Source of the DNA: Eretmocerus hayati
Lineage: Eukaryota; Arthropoda; Insecta; Hymenoptera; Aphelinidae
Assembly: GCA_029851415.1 (NCBI GenBank)
Contig: CM056743.1
Coordinates: 14,810,727 to 14,874,726, forward strand
Direction: 5' to 3'
Length of the DNA stretch: 64,000 nt
Shown here: positions 22,339 to 33,470 of the stretch, piece after piece
Layout: each line of letters starts with the position of its first letter
Position numbering within the stretch: position 1 is the stretch's first letter
Translations under genes and position numbers: made by a program
The notes under the pieces: generated by a model
The model's database searches: none
What the model saw: only the letters and a program-made list of their open reading frames with translations
Told to the model about the DNA's origin: nothing

Positions 22339-22478
22339 TATTCGCTGTGAGGAAAAAGTCAACCAGTGGTTGGATTTGATAGGCAACCAGTGGTTGAATT
22401 TTCAACCACCTGGTTGGATTAGACAGCCAACCAGTGGTTGCCGATTTGGTGGAAAGTCAACCAATTTTTTACATTGTA
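22339..22478. mobile_element. Small mariner-type MITE with CAACCAGTGGTTG palindromes
   Basis: The right end TTTTTTACATTGTA resembles the end of the MITE at 5038. The left end (TTCGCTGTGAGGAAAAAG at 22341) is a looser inverted match. Inside are three copies of CAACCAGTGGTTG, or near-copies, each itself a palindrome. Confidence 0.5.
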
Positions 22479-23413
22479 AGTGTACCCAACTTGCCCCCAT
22501 ATGCCGATCTCGGGAATGGGCACTCGTTGACACCCCGGAAATTTTTTTTCACTTTTGTTATGTTGAAATATGAGAAAGTCAGTAGTCTGCGTCGACTCTG
22601 AATCATTTCTGCGTTCTCCAGAAAAAATAAGTGATTTTTCTGTTTTTCGTGATTGCTTAGCTAAGAAAGCACCGAGGGAATCGCGTTCAGTAAAATCGGC
22701 GCCAAATTCTTTGAGTTCAACCAATCTCATCGTATCTTAGCGCATTCGATTCCTTGTCTCAAGACCTTTAAAATCCGCTGTTCAGAATTGCAAAATTCGG
22801 ATCTAAAGTTATTTCATGAGCAAAATACGGAGAAGATTCGTAAAACAAGGATGCCAACATCGGAGTGTACTTAACATGCCCCCATATGTTTATCTCGAAA
22901 GAAGGTGCAGTACAACTTTTTTCACCACTCAGAACGTGTTTATTGCGTCAAAATAGGTAGGAAAGAGTGTTTTGGATCGGCGGAAAGCTCTAAATGTGCG
23001 TGCACGGCGATAAAGACACTCTTTCGCCGATTTCCATAATTTATTTTGCGAGAATTGAGACAGTTCTTGCGCAATTCATCAAAATTAGACGTAGCTTAAA
23101 TCATTTTGTAGGTCCTAAAGCAAGCTTTAAAATAAGCTTGAATACGTTGGAAAATGTTGAGGTAGACCAGAGCTGTCGAGGAAATGGCATGATGGGGTCA
23201 AGTTGGGTACACCATTTTGTAAACTCTAAAAAATGACTTTTCGGAAAAATTGAGACAGCTCGGCTCCAGTTAGTCAAATTTAGATGTACTTTAGTTCATT
23301 TTGAAGTCTCGAAACAAGCTTTGAAATGAGTTATAGCACGTTGAAAATTGTTGGGGTAGACCAAAATTGTTAAGAAAATGGTTTAATGGGGGCAAGCTGA
23401 ATACACTTACCTT
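22476..23413. repeat. Repeat with GTACCCAACATGCCCCC box, ~200-bp units
   Basis: It begins GTAAGTGTACCCAACTTGCC and ends with the inverted form (GGGGGCAAGCTG...ACACTTACCTTA). The box recurs at 22870 and 23193. The right half is made of two diverged ~200-bp direct units (from about 23030 and 23225), each with a GAGACAG(T/C)TC segment, CAAGCTTTRAAAT and GGGGTAGACCA ahead of the box. Relatives occur at 26541, 46400 and 51890. Confidence 0.7.
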
Positions 23414-25980
23414 ATTTATCGAAGAAGAATCAAACTCTCAATGACAACTTCAACGATAAAGCAAAAAAAAGGTTTGCCCTATCTAAGGTGGGCGTTAACA
23501 TTAAAATATCGGACTAAGTCGGCATTTGCAGACGATAAAAGGGAGGTGTGTGTTCTCAACAGAAATAGAATAGAGGGCAGCATAAGAGGGAGTCAGAAGC
23601 AGCAACCAACTACCAACTACACCAACTATAGAAACAAACGAGGAAGGAGGGATCGGATGGCGATATAGCAATAGTGAGGGCGCAAGCTGGAATATATATA
23701 TATATATATATATATATAAGTTCCCAGGGTGCGCGCGCGCGCGCATCTCGTTTCTACAAATGCGAGTGTGCGACTCTGCATTGCAGTAATAGTATAGTAT
23801 TCGTATAGTGGTGAGGGTAAAAGTTATATAGGTATAAGGTACCTGACGCATTTGAGCTCCACCCCCTCGCGGTTGGGAAAGCGTTCAATACTATACCGTC
23901 AGCTGAAACGGAATCAAAGAGAAAGAGAGAGAGAGAGAGAGAGGGACCAAGATGGAGTCGAGTCTCGCTTTTCCAAAGCTTTGAGCTTCCTCTCTTACGC
24001 CATACTTTGCTAGTTTCAAAGCTTTCAGACGACATCTTGGATTGGAGGCTACTACTGTTTTGCGCAGTTTGCAAATTGAGTTTTACTGCGGTGGAAAATT
24101 TTTTTAAAAGTATTTTGGAATAGCTGCATTCGATTAATGAGACATTTTGATAGTGTGAGTGGGAGAAATTCATGTTTTTGATAAACTGGGATGAGTATAC
24201 GGGTTGAGTTCATATGGCCTAACTCGAGATGTTGATGAAGATCAATCTGATGTTTTAAAGAACGACCTTATCGTTTGCGATCATCTCTTGGTTTTATTTT
24301 TCCACTCCAAAACCATTTTTAAGCATTCAAAATGACTTTGATAATATTCGATAATGACAAAATTGGAAACTGGGGGTCGAGAAATTTCAAATTCTGATTT
24401 CTATTTAGAAAGAGATATTTCCTAGACCTTAATTTTGATGCGAATCCCTCGGCATTCAGAGAATTCCAATAAATTTTTCCGAATTTTTTTCGATGCTTCC
24501 ATGAAAAATTATAACAGATTTCGTAGAATTACGTTTGTCTAGTATTCTGGACAAACAGGCTAATTTTGACAACTTGATGAAGTATTTTTAGTCCGTAGTC
24601 TTGCAGTAGGCCATTGTATGAAACTGAAAAAAAGTATCTGTAGTCGGTGATTACCTATAAAAATTTTCTGAGAGCCCAACTCGATCATTTGAAAGTCTTT
24701 TTAAAAATACCATGAGCTAAATCATCAATTTCGAGATGATAATATAGCTATCAATCTCTTTCATCCGTCATTTCAACATCGATAATTATCATAATTCACG
24801 TGTCATATTTGAATATGAGTCGGAGTCAATGTCAGTCATCCTGAATTTGGTATTATTCTCAAATAAAACTATCTCATTGACTGTAAAATTCTGGCTAAGG
24901 ATAAAAAAGAAGGGATTCCTCAGGTCAAGAGATCGAGTCTGACCATGCCGCGACTGTTACTACTGAAATCCTATTTCAGATCGCTCAAGAACCGGACACC
25001 AATATAACCTCATTCGAAATTTTGGATGATACACTCCTGATAGATCTTAATAAACACTCAAAGAATCATAACTGAACAATCGAATTTGAAAAAAAAAAGT
25101 GAACAAATTATCCTGTCTCTCTTGTCAAAATCGAGTATTCTACCCATGGTTTCCAATCGAATTTTCTATTCCTACGGTACAAATCGATTCAAAGCGACTG
25201 TATCTATAATATAGCAACCATCAGAGCTACAGAGTCAATCAAAACTTTCAAAGCTGCATCAGAGAGAAAGATGTCTATATAGAACAGCATCAGCAGTGCG
25301 CCAGTCCTCTCGCATCGTAGAATTGAAGCAACGCTGGGCTGTATAACCTAGACGAGTTGAGATGGGCGCATAAGGGGAAATTGTGGGAGGGTACTACCTA
25401 CCATTTATTCGTATCTGTCATTGTGGAATCTTGGGAGGTAGTATTTTAAAAGCAAAGTAGGGGTATAGAGTCGACAGTGAGGGTAGAAATACTCAGTCGA
25501 GTCTGAAGGGGTAGGAAAACTCCTCTTCCCCCCCCCCCTACTATACACCCTCAGGAATAGGTAAAAGCGACAGCGTCTTGGCGTTGCTTCAGCAGCTACT
25601 TTACTCACCCAGAACGATGGCAAAGCATTATCTCGCCTCTACTCTTCTTCTTCTTACATTCTTTCTCATCCTCAACCTCCTCATTCTCCTTCTCCGTCTG
25701 TTTTATATCTGCCACTGTCTTCTGAATTTTTCCAATATACCCACCTCAAACCCCCTCCTCTCTCCTCCTCCCCTTACGCTATCCTACGTGAAGGTTTTTT
25801 CTTTCTTTTTTTTCATTTTTATGTGGCAAACTCCGCTCCCATCTTCTACCAATTTTTTTTATTCTTATTCTTACTCTCGCACCCGGCTATCTCTTTTTCT
25901 TTACCTCTCGAGCTTTCCTATTTTATCGTGTGTCTTTCCTTCCCTGCACAAAATAGCTAGTGGATAGATGGAGAACGTAT
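23414..25980. other. Microsatellite-rich unassigned region
   Basis: Includes (AT)n at 23692-23718, (CG)n at 23731-23744, (GA)n at 23919-23943, a C-run near 25533 and a pyrimidine-rich strand at 25630-25930. Open frames of 116-139 codons follow these biased tracts and show no domain. It could be non-coding regulatory or intronic DNA of a gene outside the window; nothing proves it. Confidence 0.45.
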
Positions 25981-26540
25981 TATTTTTTCTGGCTCAACAT
26001 GATGGGCTACCGAATCGATAGATATTGACTGCCAAAAGCCTCAATCGAACGACCTGAATATCCTTTTTGAGATATTCCGTGTCAGATTTGAAATTTGTCA
26101 ATTAAAATGGGTGTTACTTATTTACTTTGTCCATTCGAGTAAGAGTAAGAGGCAATTCAACTGTATAATAGTATCATATTTGTTCTATAAATTTTGAGTA
26201 AAACATTAAAAATAAGTGCAGTGTGGCTATTTACTCCCATGAAATTTTTCTGAATTTGTATTTCAGCTAGTGAAAATCCATCCATGTATTTTGATGAGTT
26301 AGAAGAGGCCTAAGAAAAGCTGCAAAATGAACTGAGAAAGCCGCATTCGGTAGTCTAGGAGCCGAGATACTCCGATTTATGGCGATGTGGACGCCGTGCA
26401 CGCTGAAAATTTTGTTCACAAAAATCTCAAAATCTTTTCCAATTTGGGCCAAATGACGAGGTTATCCTCGCTTCATCGTCATCTCAGAACCAAAATATGA
26501 TAAGTGTATGAGCCAAAATCATGAGCGAAACAAAAAAAGT
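25981..26540. other. Unassigned, probably part of the GTACCCAAC repeat family
   Basis: The terminal box that follows at 26541 implies that a copy extends leftwards into this stretch. Its left end was not located. Confidence 0.35.
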
Positions 26541-26574
26541 GGTGGCCAATTGGGTACACTTACCTTGAAGCACG
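26541..26574. repeat. Terminal box of the GTACCCAAC repeat family
   Basis: GTGGCCAATTGGGTACACTT then ACCTTG matches the right ends at 23413 and 53018. Confidence 0.6.
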
Positions 26575-28213
26575 AAAAAAGAAGAACTTCATGCTGGAGA
26601 GGCTCAAAGTTATGATTCAGTATAAATAAACGTCCAAGATAAGAGCTCGAGGCTCATATGATAGATCTTGCTGGAAATCCTGTACAAATCAATCTATCAA
26701 AAAACCAAAATAACTCTATACATAATCGCACGGGTGGTACATTTTTCCCTCATCAGAGCTCCTCTGAGCATCCCTAAAAGAGATTTTTCTTTTTTGCGTA
26801 TCAAACAATTGAACAATAGTTCTAACCATGAGTGTCATCTTACCACTCTTACGTACACTCTGATTTCCGTCAAAATTTTGAAATTAGAGGAAAAATTTCC
26901 TACAATGAAGAACTCATTAGCTTTGAACAGAAAATTATTTACCTTCGAAACCGTAACTTCCGATTAACCCGTCAGAAATGCCAGCAAAATTTCACACTAT
27001 CTCTATTATTTTGAACCCAGGGCAGTCCTTTTGGATATGCGAAGGAATGCAAAAGTTTGCATGCTGATCGTAACGATATGGCTCGGTTTCAGCATAAATC
27101 AACTCGTGGCTCAAAAGTTTAGCCTTATGGGGAAACCAAAGCTCTAGAGGAGAGATATTTCTCGGGAGGAATATCGAATGGCATTCTCCAATATTTGTGG
27201 CTATCGCAGTCGATATTCCAAGCATCGATAGAGAAATGCCAGTGAGAAACAATGGCCGAGTGTACGATCGGTGCGATGGAAACAAAAGGAAACTGTAAGA
27301 GAAAAAATTCTGATTCTACTGTTACGATGCGAGTTTGTGCCAGGAACGTATCTCAATATATTGTATAGTATATGAATGTGTGTTTGCTCGTAGCAAGAGC
27401 AAAACTAGTCTAGTCCAAACCACAGATCCGGAATGGCGGGTAGTGTCACTGTATGAACCCTCACTTCGACAGAAATTAAAGTGTACTTTCAACTCTGAAA
27501 GTATGGAGGGTATAAACTAAACATTTACGGGAGATTTTGGAATCAGTGATATTGTGAATATGGCTGATTATCTCTGATAACGATCGAATGAAGATCAACG
27601 ATTCGAAATCTTGCATTTGTAGGTATGCCTAATTTTCAATATTTTCCATAAATTTTGATGGAAGCTCAATAAAAATCTGCATCTCATCAGTTTTTCTTTT
27701 GATCGCCATTCTGGCTCATCTCAATATTTTCCGATCCAGCCGAGCGCATATTTGAGCTTGTTTCAAGATCTACGAAGTGACTCGAGAAAAGTCTCATATC
27801 AAACAACTGGAGCTGAGTAATCTGGGATTTTTCAAAAGAAGCTTTTTTGTAAGTTTTGGAGAGGGTGTGCCTAGTCCTCCCACGTCATGTTTAGGAAGCA
27901 TATTTCAATAATATTCCATGAGCTTTTCGTGAAATCGGGATATTTCTGTTCTCCGGTGTTGAAATTACCCCTTCCTAGCTCATTTTGCAGCTTTTGTCAA
28001 GTTTTTTCCAACTTTTTGAGTTACTAAGGTAGATTAATTTCCATGGGTTGGAGAACAAATTCAGAACAATGCTATGGGAGGAATCAGGCTCCCTGGACTT
28101 ATTTTAGTAATACACTCGTAGAATCGGTAAGGATTCGAATTTTGCAATTCCGTGAGAGGCGTTCTGAAGTCGAAACAAAAGAGTATGATACGTTGAAGTT
28201 TGTGGGGCAAATA
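26575..28213. other. Unassigned sequence
   Basis: No supported gene. A 97-codon minus-strand frame at 26992-27285 has normal composition but no recognisable family. Confidence 0.35.
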
Positions 28214-28347
28214 CCTTTTTATCCTAGCGGGACTAAAGTACGCACTTTGGCCCTTCATTTTTGGGTGTAATGTGATTCATTTCCACCCGGGTATCAAACT
28301 TTACTCCCTGAACGGACTTGTCATTGAAAAAAATCAGAAGTAAATTT

Positions 28348-28449
28348 TGCCCCGAGCGGGATTCGAACCCACGCCCAAGAGATTGGTGTGATCCTAAGGC
28401 TAGCGGTCTGTCGACCCCTCCACGGAGGATCACACTTGAGGCGGCACTA
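28348..28449 (-). repeat. tRNA-like sequence (SINE head or tRNA pseudogene)
   Basis: On the minus strand the T arm is intact (GTGGGTTCGAATCCCGC, with the pol III B box GGTTCGAATCC). An acceptor-like TCGGGGC then A follows. The preceding GGCGTGGG resembles type II (Leu/Ser) tRNAs. The matching 5' acceptor GCCCCGA is absent, and the D and anticodon parts do not fold normally. Instead GTGTGATCCT pairs with AGGATCACAC. It is therefore a tRNA-derived repeat rather than a working tRNA. Confidence 0.5.
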
Positions 28450-28750
28450 ATCGTCTACATAACTCACGCATAGGCATACAACCTCTCATTAGGTCGTATT
28501 TTGTTGTTTTTGGATAAATAATGATTCGAGCGTTATACAAACGTATTCTGGAGAGATCATATTATTGAAAGGATCTCAAAAAAGTATCAATGAATATTAA
28601 TTTTCAAAAACATTTTTCAAATAATATTCGAATATTGAGCTGTGTAACGTTGAATGGGAGAATATCAAGAGATCGATTCTGGTTGGAAATTCAGAAGAGT
28701 TGATATGATATTACAAAATGAGGATTTTTTAGACCATTTCGAAATCTTTT

Positions 28751-28850
28751 TTCAGTCGGGGGGCTCCGCCCCCCGAACCCCCCGGCGGGGGCTCCGCCCC
28801 CTGCACCCCCGCCGGGGCTCCGCCCCGGACCCCGTCCCCGCCGCCCGCAA
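28751..28850. repeat. Triple GC-rich hairpin block
   Basis: TTCAGTCGG leads into three consecutive stem-loops with the shared loop CTCCG: GGGGGGCTCCGCCCCCC (28758), GGCGGGGGCTCCGCCCCC (about 28783) and CCGGGGCTCCGCCCCGG (28812). Its T-tract lead-in matches 4477-4502. Confidence 0.75.
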
Positions 28851-28990
28851 CAATTGGCTTCGGTATTTCCAAGACGGCAATGTTAACAATGACGCGGTCG
28901 TTGTGGCCCACTGCGCCAAAGAATGCATGCCCGGATGAGCGCGTGGTTTCGGGGGGGGGGGGGCGTACTTTAGTCCCGTAGGATAAAAAA

Positions 28991-29121
28991 TAGCATACGC
29001 AACTCGGGAGTAATGTGGGCCTCAAACTCCCGGGTGTTTATCGCTCTCGGCTTCGCCTCGAGCGATAATCCACACCCGGGAGTAAAAGGCCCACTTTACT
29101 CCCTAGTTGCGTAATATACTA
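28991..29121. repeat. 131-bp palindrome
   Basis: The TAGCATACGCAACTCGGGAG and ATGTGGGCCT arm pairs with AGGCCCACTTTACTCCC and GTTGCGTAATATACTA. The centre is a second hairpin, TATCGCTC...GAGCGATA, flanked by CCCGGGTGT and ACACCCGGG. Confidence 0.75.
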
Positions 29122-29187
29122 TTTGGCGTCAATTCCATTGCTCGAGAAGGAAAATTTGAAAAGTATCAAAACGATACTTTTGACACA

Positions 29188-29400
29188 CTGTGCGAGAATA
29201 ATATGTTTTGCACCAAGTTCATGGGGTTGTAGCTCGCTTCTGAGCGATTATTTCGATCCTCGCCTGCGGCCCGGGCCGAAAACCAATCGCTCAGAAGCGG
29301 GGAGCCTCAAGAACGAGGTGCAAATACTATTTTATGCAATTTTACGAGCATCCAAACATTGGAGAATTGCATAAATTACCTTTTTCGCACTGCTTCTCCA
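29188..29400. repeat. Modular palindromic repeat, type B copy
   Basis: Contains GGTTGTAGCTCGCTTCTGAG, CCTCGCCTGCGGCCCGGGCC, AAAACCAATCGCTCAGAAGC and ATTTTATGCAATTTTACGAG. It is opposite in internal order to the 22085 copy. Confidence 0.75.
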
Positions 29401-29590
29401 TTCTCTAGCAGTTTGTCAAAAAATACAGTTCGACACACGGGAGTGAAACCTATTTTTCACATTCTCGTGATGATTTTGACCCTCGCCTATGGCTCGAATC
29501 GGCAACCCATCATTCGGACGCGAGTTAGAGTTTTCACTCCCTCGTATCGAAATGTACATCGTCTGTGCGCAAATAAGTCATTTGCGCCCT
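29401..29590. repeat. Modular palindromic repeat, type A copy (inverted)
   Basis: GCAGTTTGTCAAAAAATAC, TTCGACACACGGGAGTGAAA, ATTCTCGTGATGATTTTGAC, CCTCGCCTATGGCTCG and GTATCGAAATGTAC mirror the order of the 18886 copy. Confidence 0.7.
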
Positions 29591-31264
29591 GGTTATCGAT
29601 TTTCATTTGCTCACAGAGGATTACAAAATATGGGATGATACTTGGTTGTAACGGTCTTCGCCATCCCTGGTAGAAATGTGACCAACTTTTTTGGCCACCC
29701 AAGATAGAGTGACAATGCGATTAGGTTAGACTTGGATCGTTTTTGGCCAAAAAATGTTCATAATTCCTACCAGGGATCTCGCAACTATCCAGACCCTCGT
29801 CTGCGGCTCGGGCCTAAAAATGTCACTTAGAGTGCGTAAGCCATCGTTTGCGCCCTTGTGTCATAATATACTGGTTCGTTCTTAAGAAGGCAGAGGTCAT
29901 TCAGGATCACACCAAAGTACTCACTTTACCATAATCTAAACGTATCAAATCTCAGAAGAATGCGTGGTGAGGTCTGCGGCTGCTATCTTTCAAAATCTTG
30001 AGTGGAGGCAAATCAGACACGCTTACCATATAACGAAAATAATGGAGTCGGTATGTGCTCGTATAATGCAGAAGAATGGGAGAAAATCTCAATTCTGTGA
30101 TTTTACCATTATTTGTATTTTGGCATCTAGTTGACAATTATTTCAATCAAAATTCATCGGGTCCAGGAAATAAGGTTCAAAGTGACTCCAGTTTTCCAAT
30201 CCGTAACTGTATGAGGGTAAATTTTTTTCGGCATATCATTCATGTGCTCAGAAAACGAATGGCCTGAAGTGATTCTTATTGAGCATGTTCCTTTTGAAAT
30301 TGTGATTGCACGTGAATTGATCAAACGAAAACTGTAGACTTCACTAATTGGACACTTTCCATGGAACTTTGTCAAGGTAAAGTACTTTGTAAATCCTTTG
30401 AATAACTATTATCTATAAGAGTTGCAACCACTACCCTCAAATGAGATCTTCTTCCACAGAATAACCATACCTTTGCGTTCATTAATTCTAAAAAGTGATC
30501 CAGTCAGTGCAAAACGGCGATAGGTACACGTGTAAAACGTATTATACACACTCGGGAAAACCCTTGCTCCAAGAAAATATTACCTACACGCCCAACAAAA
30601 AAAATTTCTGGTCACCGGAAAAGAGTTGGCTCAGAAGCGGATAAAACATAAAACCAAGCGGGCAAAGCATGAAAGAATAGTAGTAGTAGTAGTAGCAAGC
30701 CAAAGGGTCCGAACTCTAGACAAAGAAGAAGAGAATTTTCTGTTTCGCAGCACTTTAACGGTGGAATAAATTTCCCAGTCTGCGGCTTTTCACCGGACTT
30801 TCCGGGTTTCTACTCTTTCCTATAGAAGCCTCAAGCCAACACCAAGACTGGCGATAAAATTAAAAAGGATCCAAAGTGAGAAAGAGTGAGTGAGAGAGAG
30901 AGACAAAAGGGAATGAGTTGGGTCGAAGTAGCCGGTAAGAACGCATAAAGAGGATGAAAGAAAAACCTGACCGAAGAGTATAAGGGTTGAGGTAAAGGGG
31001 AAAGAGGGAGCAAAGTCCTCCGTTCGAGCTATATACAGTATATAGAATAGCGTGAAAGCAGAATGGTAAAAAGTGTCTGCAGTGGAGAGTATAAGTGGCG
31101 AAGCAGGGGTTGTGAACGAGTTCGAATGCGTTAGTGTGAGTGGGCCCTGGATTGGGGTTGAGGGGTAGTTTGCGAGCGCTGAGCTGCGAATGGTTCGTTC
31201 GATCTCTTGGATGAAATGAGTGAGGGGAGTGATTTTACTCTTGCCGAGTCCTTGGTGGGGTACA
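29591..31264. other. Unassigned; (TAG)n and purine-rich tracts
   Basis: A (TAG)n microsatellite lies at 30678-30696. From 30840 to 31260 the plus strand is rich in GAGA-type purine tracts, which creates a long minus-strand open frame (30820-31347) of serine/threonine/leucine-rich low complexity. A further CGCCTGCGG-type fragment (CGTCTGCGGCTCGGGCC) lies near 29796. No gene was recognised. Confidence 0.4.
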
Positions 31265-32130
31265 GAATTTGTTTTATATTTTGGTGAAATCGTATGTCTA
31301 CCTGGTACACGGATCTTATTTCTAACTTGATACAAGAACCATATCAATCGGTGTACAGTTCCAGAGTCAAAATTTTCTAATTTGAGAGTATAATTAGATT
31401 TCCGCCCTCACTTGGCAGATTTTGAGCAATAGACTTTTTTGGAACACAACCTTATACCATTCCATTTCCTCAAAGATATAATAATTATGGTTGATTTTTG
31501 GAGATTCAGTTCTATATTCTATTATACGTTAATAGTTTTACAAAATTATCCATCAAGACGTATCATTGAGTCTACAACAAGGCTTCCCCAAGGATTTAGA
31601 ATGACATCAATTTTATTGCTGCGGATAGCCCGTTCAATATTTTTAGTAAAATGAGTAAAGAATCTCATGGTGTAACATGCTGTTCTTGCTGAAGAGTGGG
31701 ATTTTAATAATATTTTGGTCAAATTGCGTATCTACTAATGTCGACTGGTGCACGAATTTCATTCGCACTAGAAACTACAGCAATATGACTCAACACATGG
31801 ATTTAAAGTCAAAATTTTCCAATAAACTAGTGTGATTGGAGTACTGCCCTTACCTTCCAGATTTTGAGAAAATGATTTTCTGAAATGCAGCATCATCTTA
31901 TTGCATTCTCTCAAAGTCATCATAATTTTGGGAAAATTATTTCATATTTGTGCCAGATGTCCCATTATATCATGTAGCGTGGTATACTTTGGTCCACTGC
32001 ATGAGTTTACCACGAGGTTTATCAGGAATCTGGAATGACGTATATTCTGGCATACTCCTACCTTGATTTATCAGCTGTCTCATTCATTTCAGATTATCTG
32101 GATCATGAATCTTATGTGCCTCCTTACCTT
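31265..32130. repeat. Diverged tandem duplication, ~440-bp unit
   Basis: Positions about 31265-31500 and 31705-31945 share TTTTATATTTTGGTCAAAT-like, AGTCAAAATTTTCYAAT, CAGATTTTGAG, and CTCAAAG followed by ATAATTATGG-type blocks in the same order. 31565-31610 and 31995-32045 share TGAGTYTAC, AAGGNTT and GGAATGAC. The two units are direct repeats with an offset of about 440 bases. Confidence 0.65.
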
Positions 32131-33299
32131 TTGGTAGATATCATCTGTGAGAAAATCATCATCAAAATATGGACAGATCTCGAATTCCGGGCGATTACTA
32201 GCTATGGAGTTGAGAAAACTTTGAAATCGCTGCAAACTAATTTCACTATTTCTTTCGGGTGTTTTAGTACCTAAAAGATAACTAAATACCCGTTTGATTT
32301 ACTTTGGAGCATCGCACCCGCGTATTCTGGATAAAAAACGAGAGCCCCTATGTATAAGCATAGGTATAAGGCACCCTTCAGTTGCCCAAATTTGGTTTCT
32401 CATCCTTGAACATATAATATCTGAAGTGTAAAAGAATGTGTATTGAGATAGTTTGGGTACTCTACAGTAACCCTATGTAATCCCAGTTCCATTAGAGATA
32501 GATATTTCACTTACTTAAACTCGCATTTTTGTAGTAATTGATTTTCACAAGCCTCGCATTACTTGCAGGTATATTTTACGATCGGTACGACTCTTAGGCA
32601 CAGCATGTATTCGAGTGTCTTGGAAGGATCACACGTGGTTCCAGCCCCTTTCGAAGCTATAGTATAAATTCATATGCCATGCGTAATACGCATTTTTTTA
32701 ACCAAATCACGCAGGACAAATTTTTTTGTTCAGTCTCGCATTTCACTTCGGTGTCGATCACACCTCTGTGACTGAATTAGATTTGTAGATTTTGGCTCGA
32801 ATTAAAAGATGCCATCACAAAAGGGACGAAATTTCTATCGCACTAATCACCACATCATTTGCAGTGGTGATATTAGAAAAATCAGTAAATTGTCGGACAC
32901 TCAGTCAAGGAGTCACCACTCTTACACAGTAATAGGTTTAGTCTCAGGCTCACAGCGTATAGTTCTTGGATCCCTCATCAATCATTCCCTAGACTTATAG
33001 GATGATTGGCCAATCACACCAAAAGCTACCAGCTAAGCCGTACGCGAAATTCTGAGCGGAACATGTGAAATTTGCAATTCACTCGAACGCTACATGCTCC
33101 TGCGTTCGAATCGAGAAAACTACGAGTTCAGTGTTAAATACCTTCAACTGTTAGGAGATCTTTGAAAACTTCCAACGTACAACACAAAATTATTCAAGGG
33201 ACGATTGTCAGGACGTTCCTCGAGTCAAAACATTAAAATCGTCCAAATCTTGAGATATGCCCATATGAATACAATTATTAAGAATTCTTATTCCCAACA
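32131..33299. other. Unassigned sequence
   Basis: Nothing supported. An 80-codon frame at 32035-32274 overlaps the duplication and has no family signature. Confidence 0.35.
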
Positions 33300-33470
33300 A
33301 CGTATTTTATGCAATTTTTCCATGTTAGAGTGTTTAAAAATTCCATAAAATATTATTCGCACCTGATGCGTGAGGCCTGATGGCTTCCTGCGGCGGCTCG
33401 GGCCGGAACGCAATCACTCAGAAGTGAACTATAACCTCATAATTTCGGTGCAAAATCTACCATTCTGGAG
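33300..33470. repeat. Modular palindromic repeat, type B copy (diverged)
   Basis: TTTTATGCAATTTTTCCATG, CGGCGGCTCGGGCCGGAA, GCAATCACTCAGAAGTGAAC and TAACCTCATAATTTCGGTGC match the 22085 copy with more differences. Confidence 0.65.

Larger units (their letters stand above)
28214..28992. mobile_element. Composite element bounded by 30-bp inverted repeats
   Basis: TATCCTAGCGGGACTAAAGT at 28220 is mirrored by ACTTTAGTCCCGTAGGATA near 28967, giving arms 28214-28243 and 28963-28992. Inside are a tRNA-like segment (minus strand) and a triple GC-rich hairpin block. No transposase is present. Confidence 0.6.

Noticed and set aside
23501..24173. Two overlapping minus-strand frames of 116 and 139 codons
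   Set aside because: They span (AT)n, (CG)n and (GA)n tracts and show no motif.
26992..27285. 97-codon minus-strand frame of normal composition
   Set aside because: No family recognised and no splice or promoter context to support it. Kept only as a note.
30820..31347. 175-codon minus-strand open frame
   Set aside because: Serine/threonine/leucine-rich translation of GAGA-type purine tracts. No domain, and no codon pattern apart from low complexity.
31439..31654. Stretch TTRLPQGFRMTSILLL resembling the RT motif GLPQGSVLSPILF
   Set aside because: It lies in a diverged tandem duplication, its counterpart unit does not preserve the reading, and no other RT motif is present.
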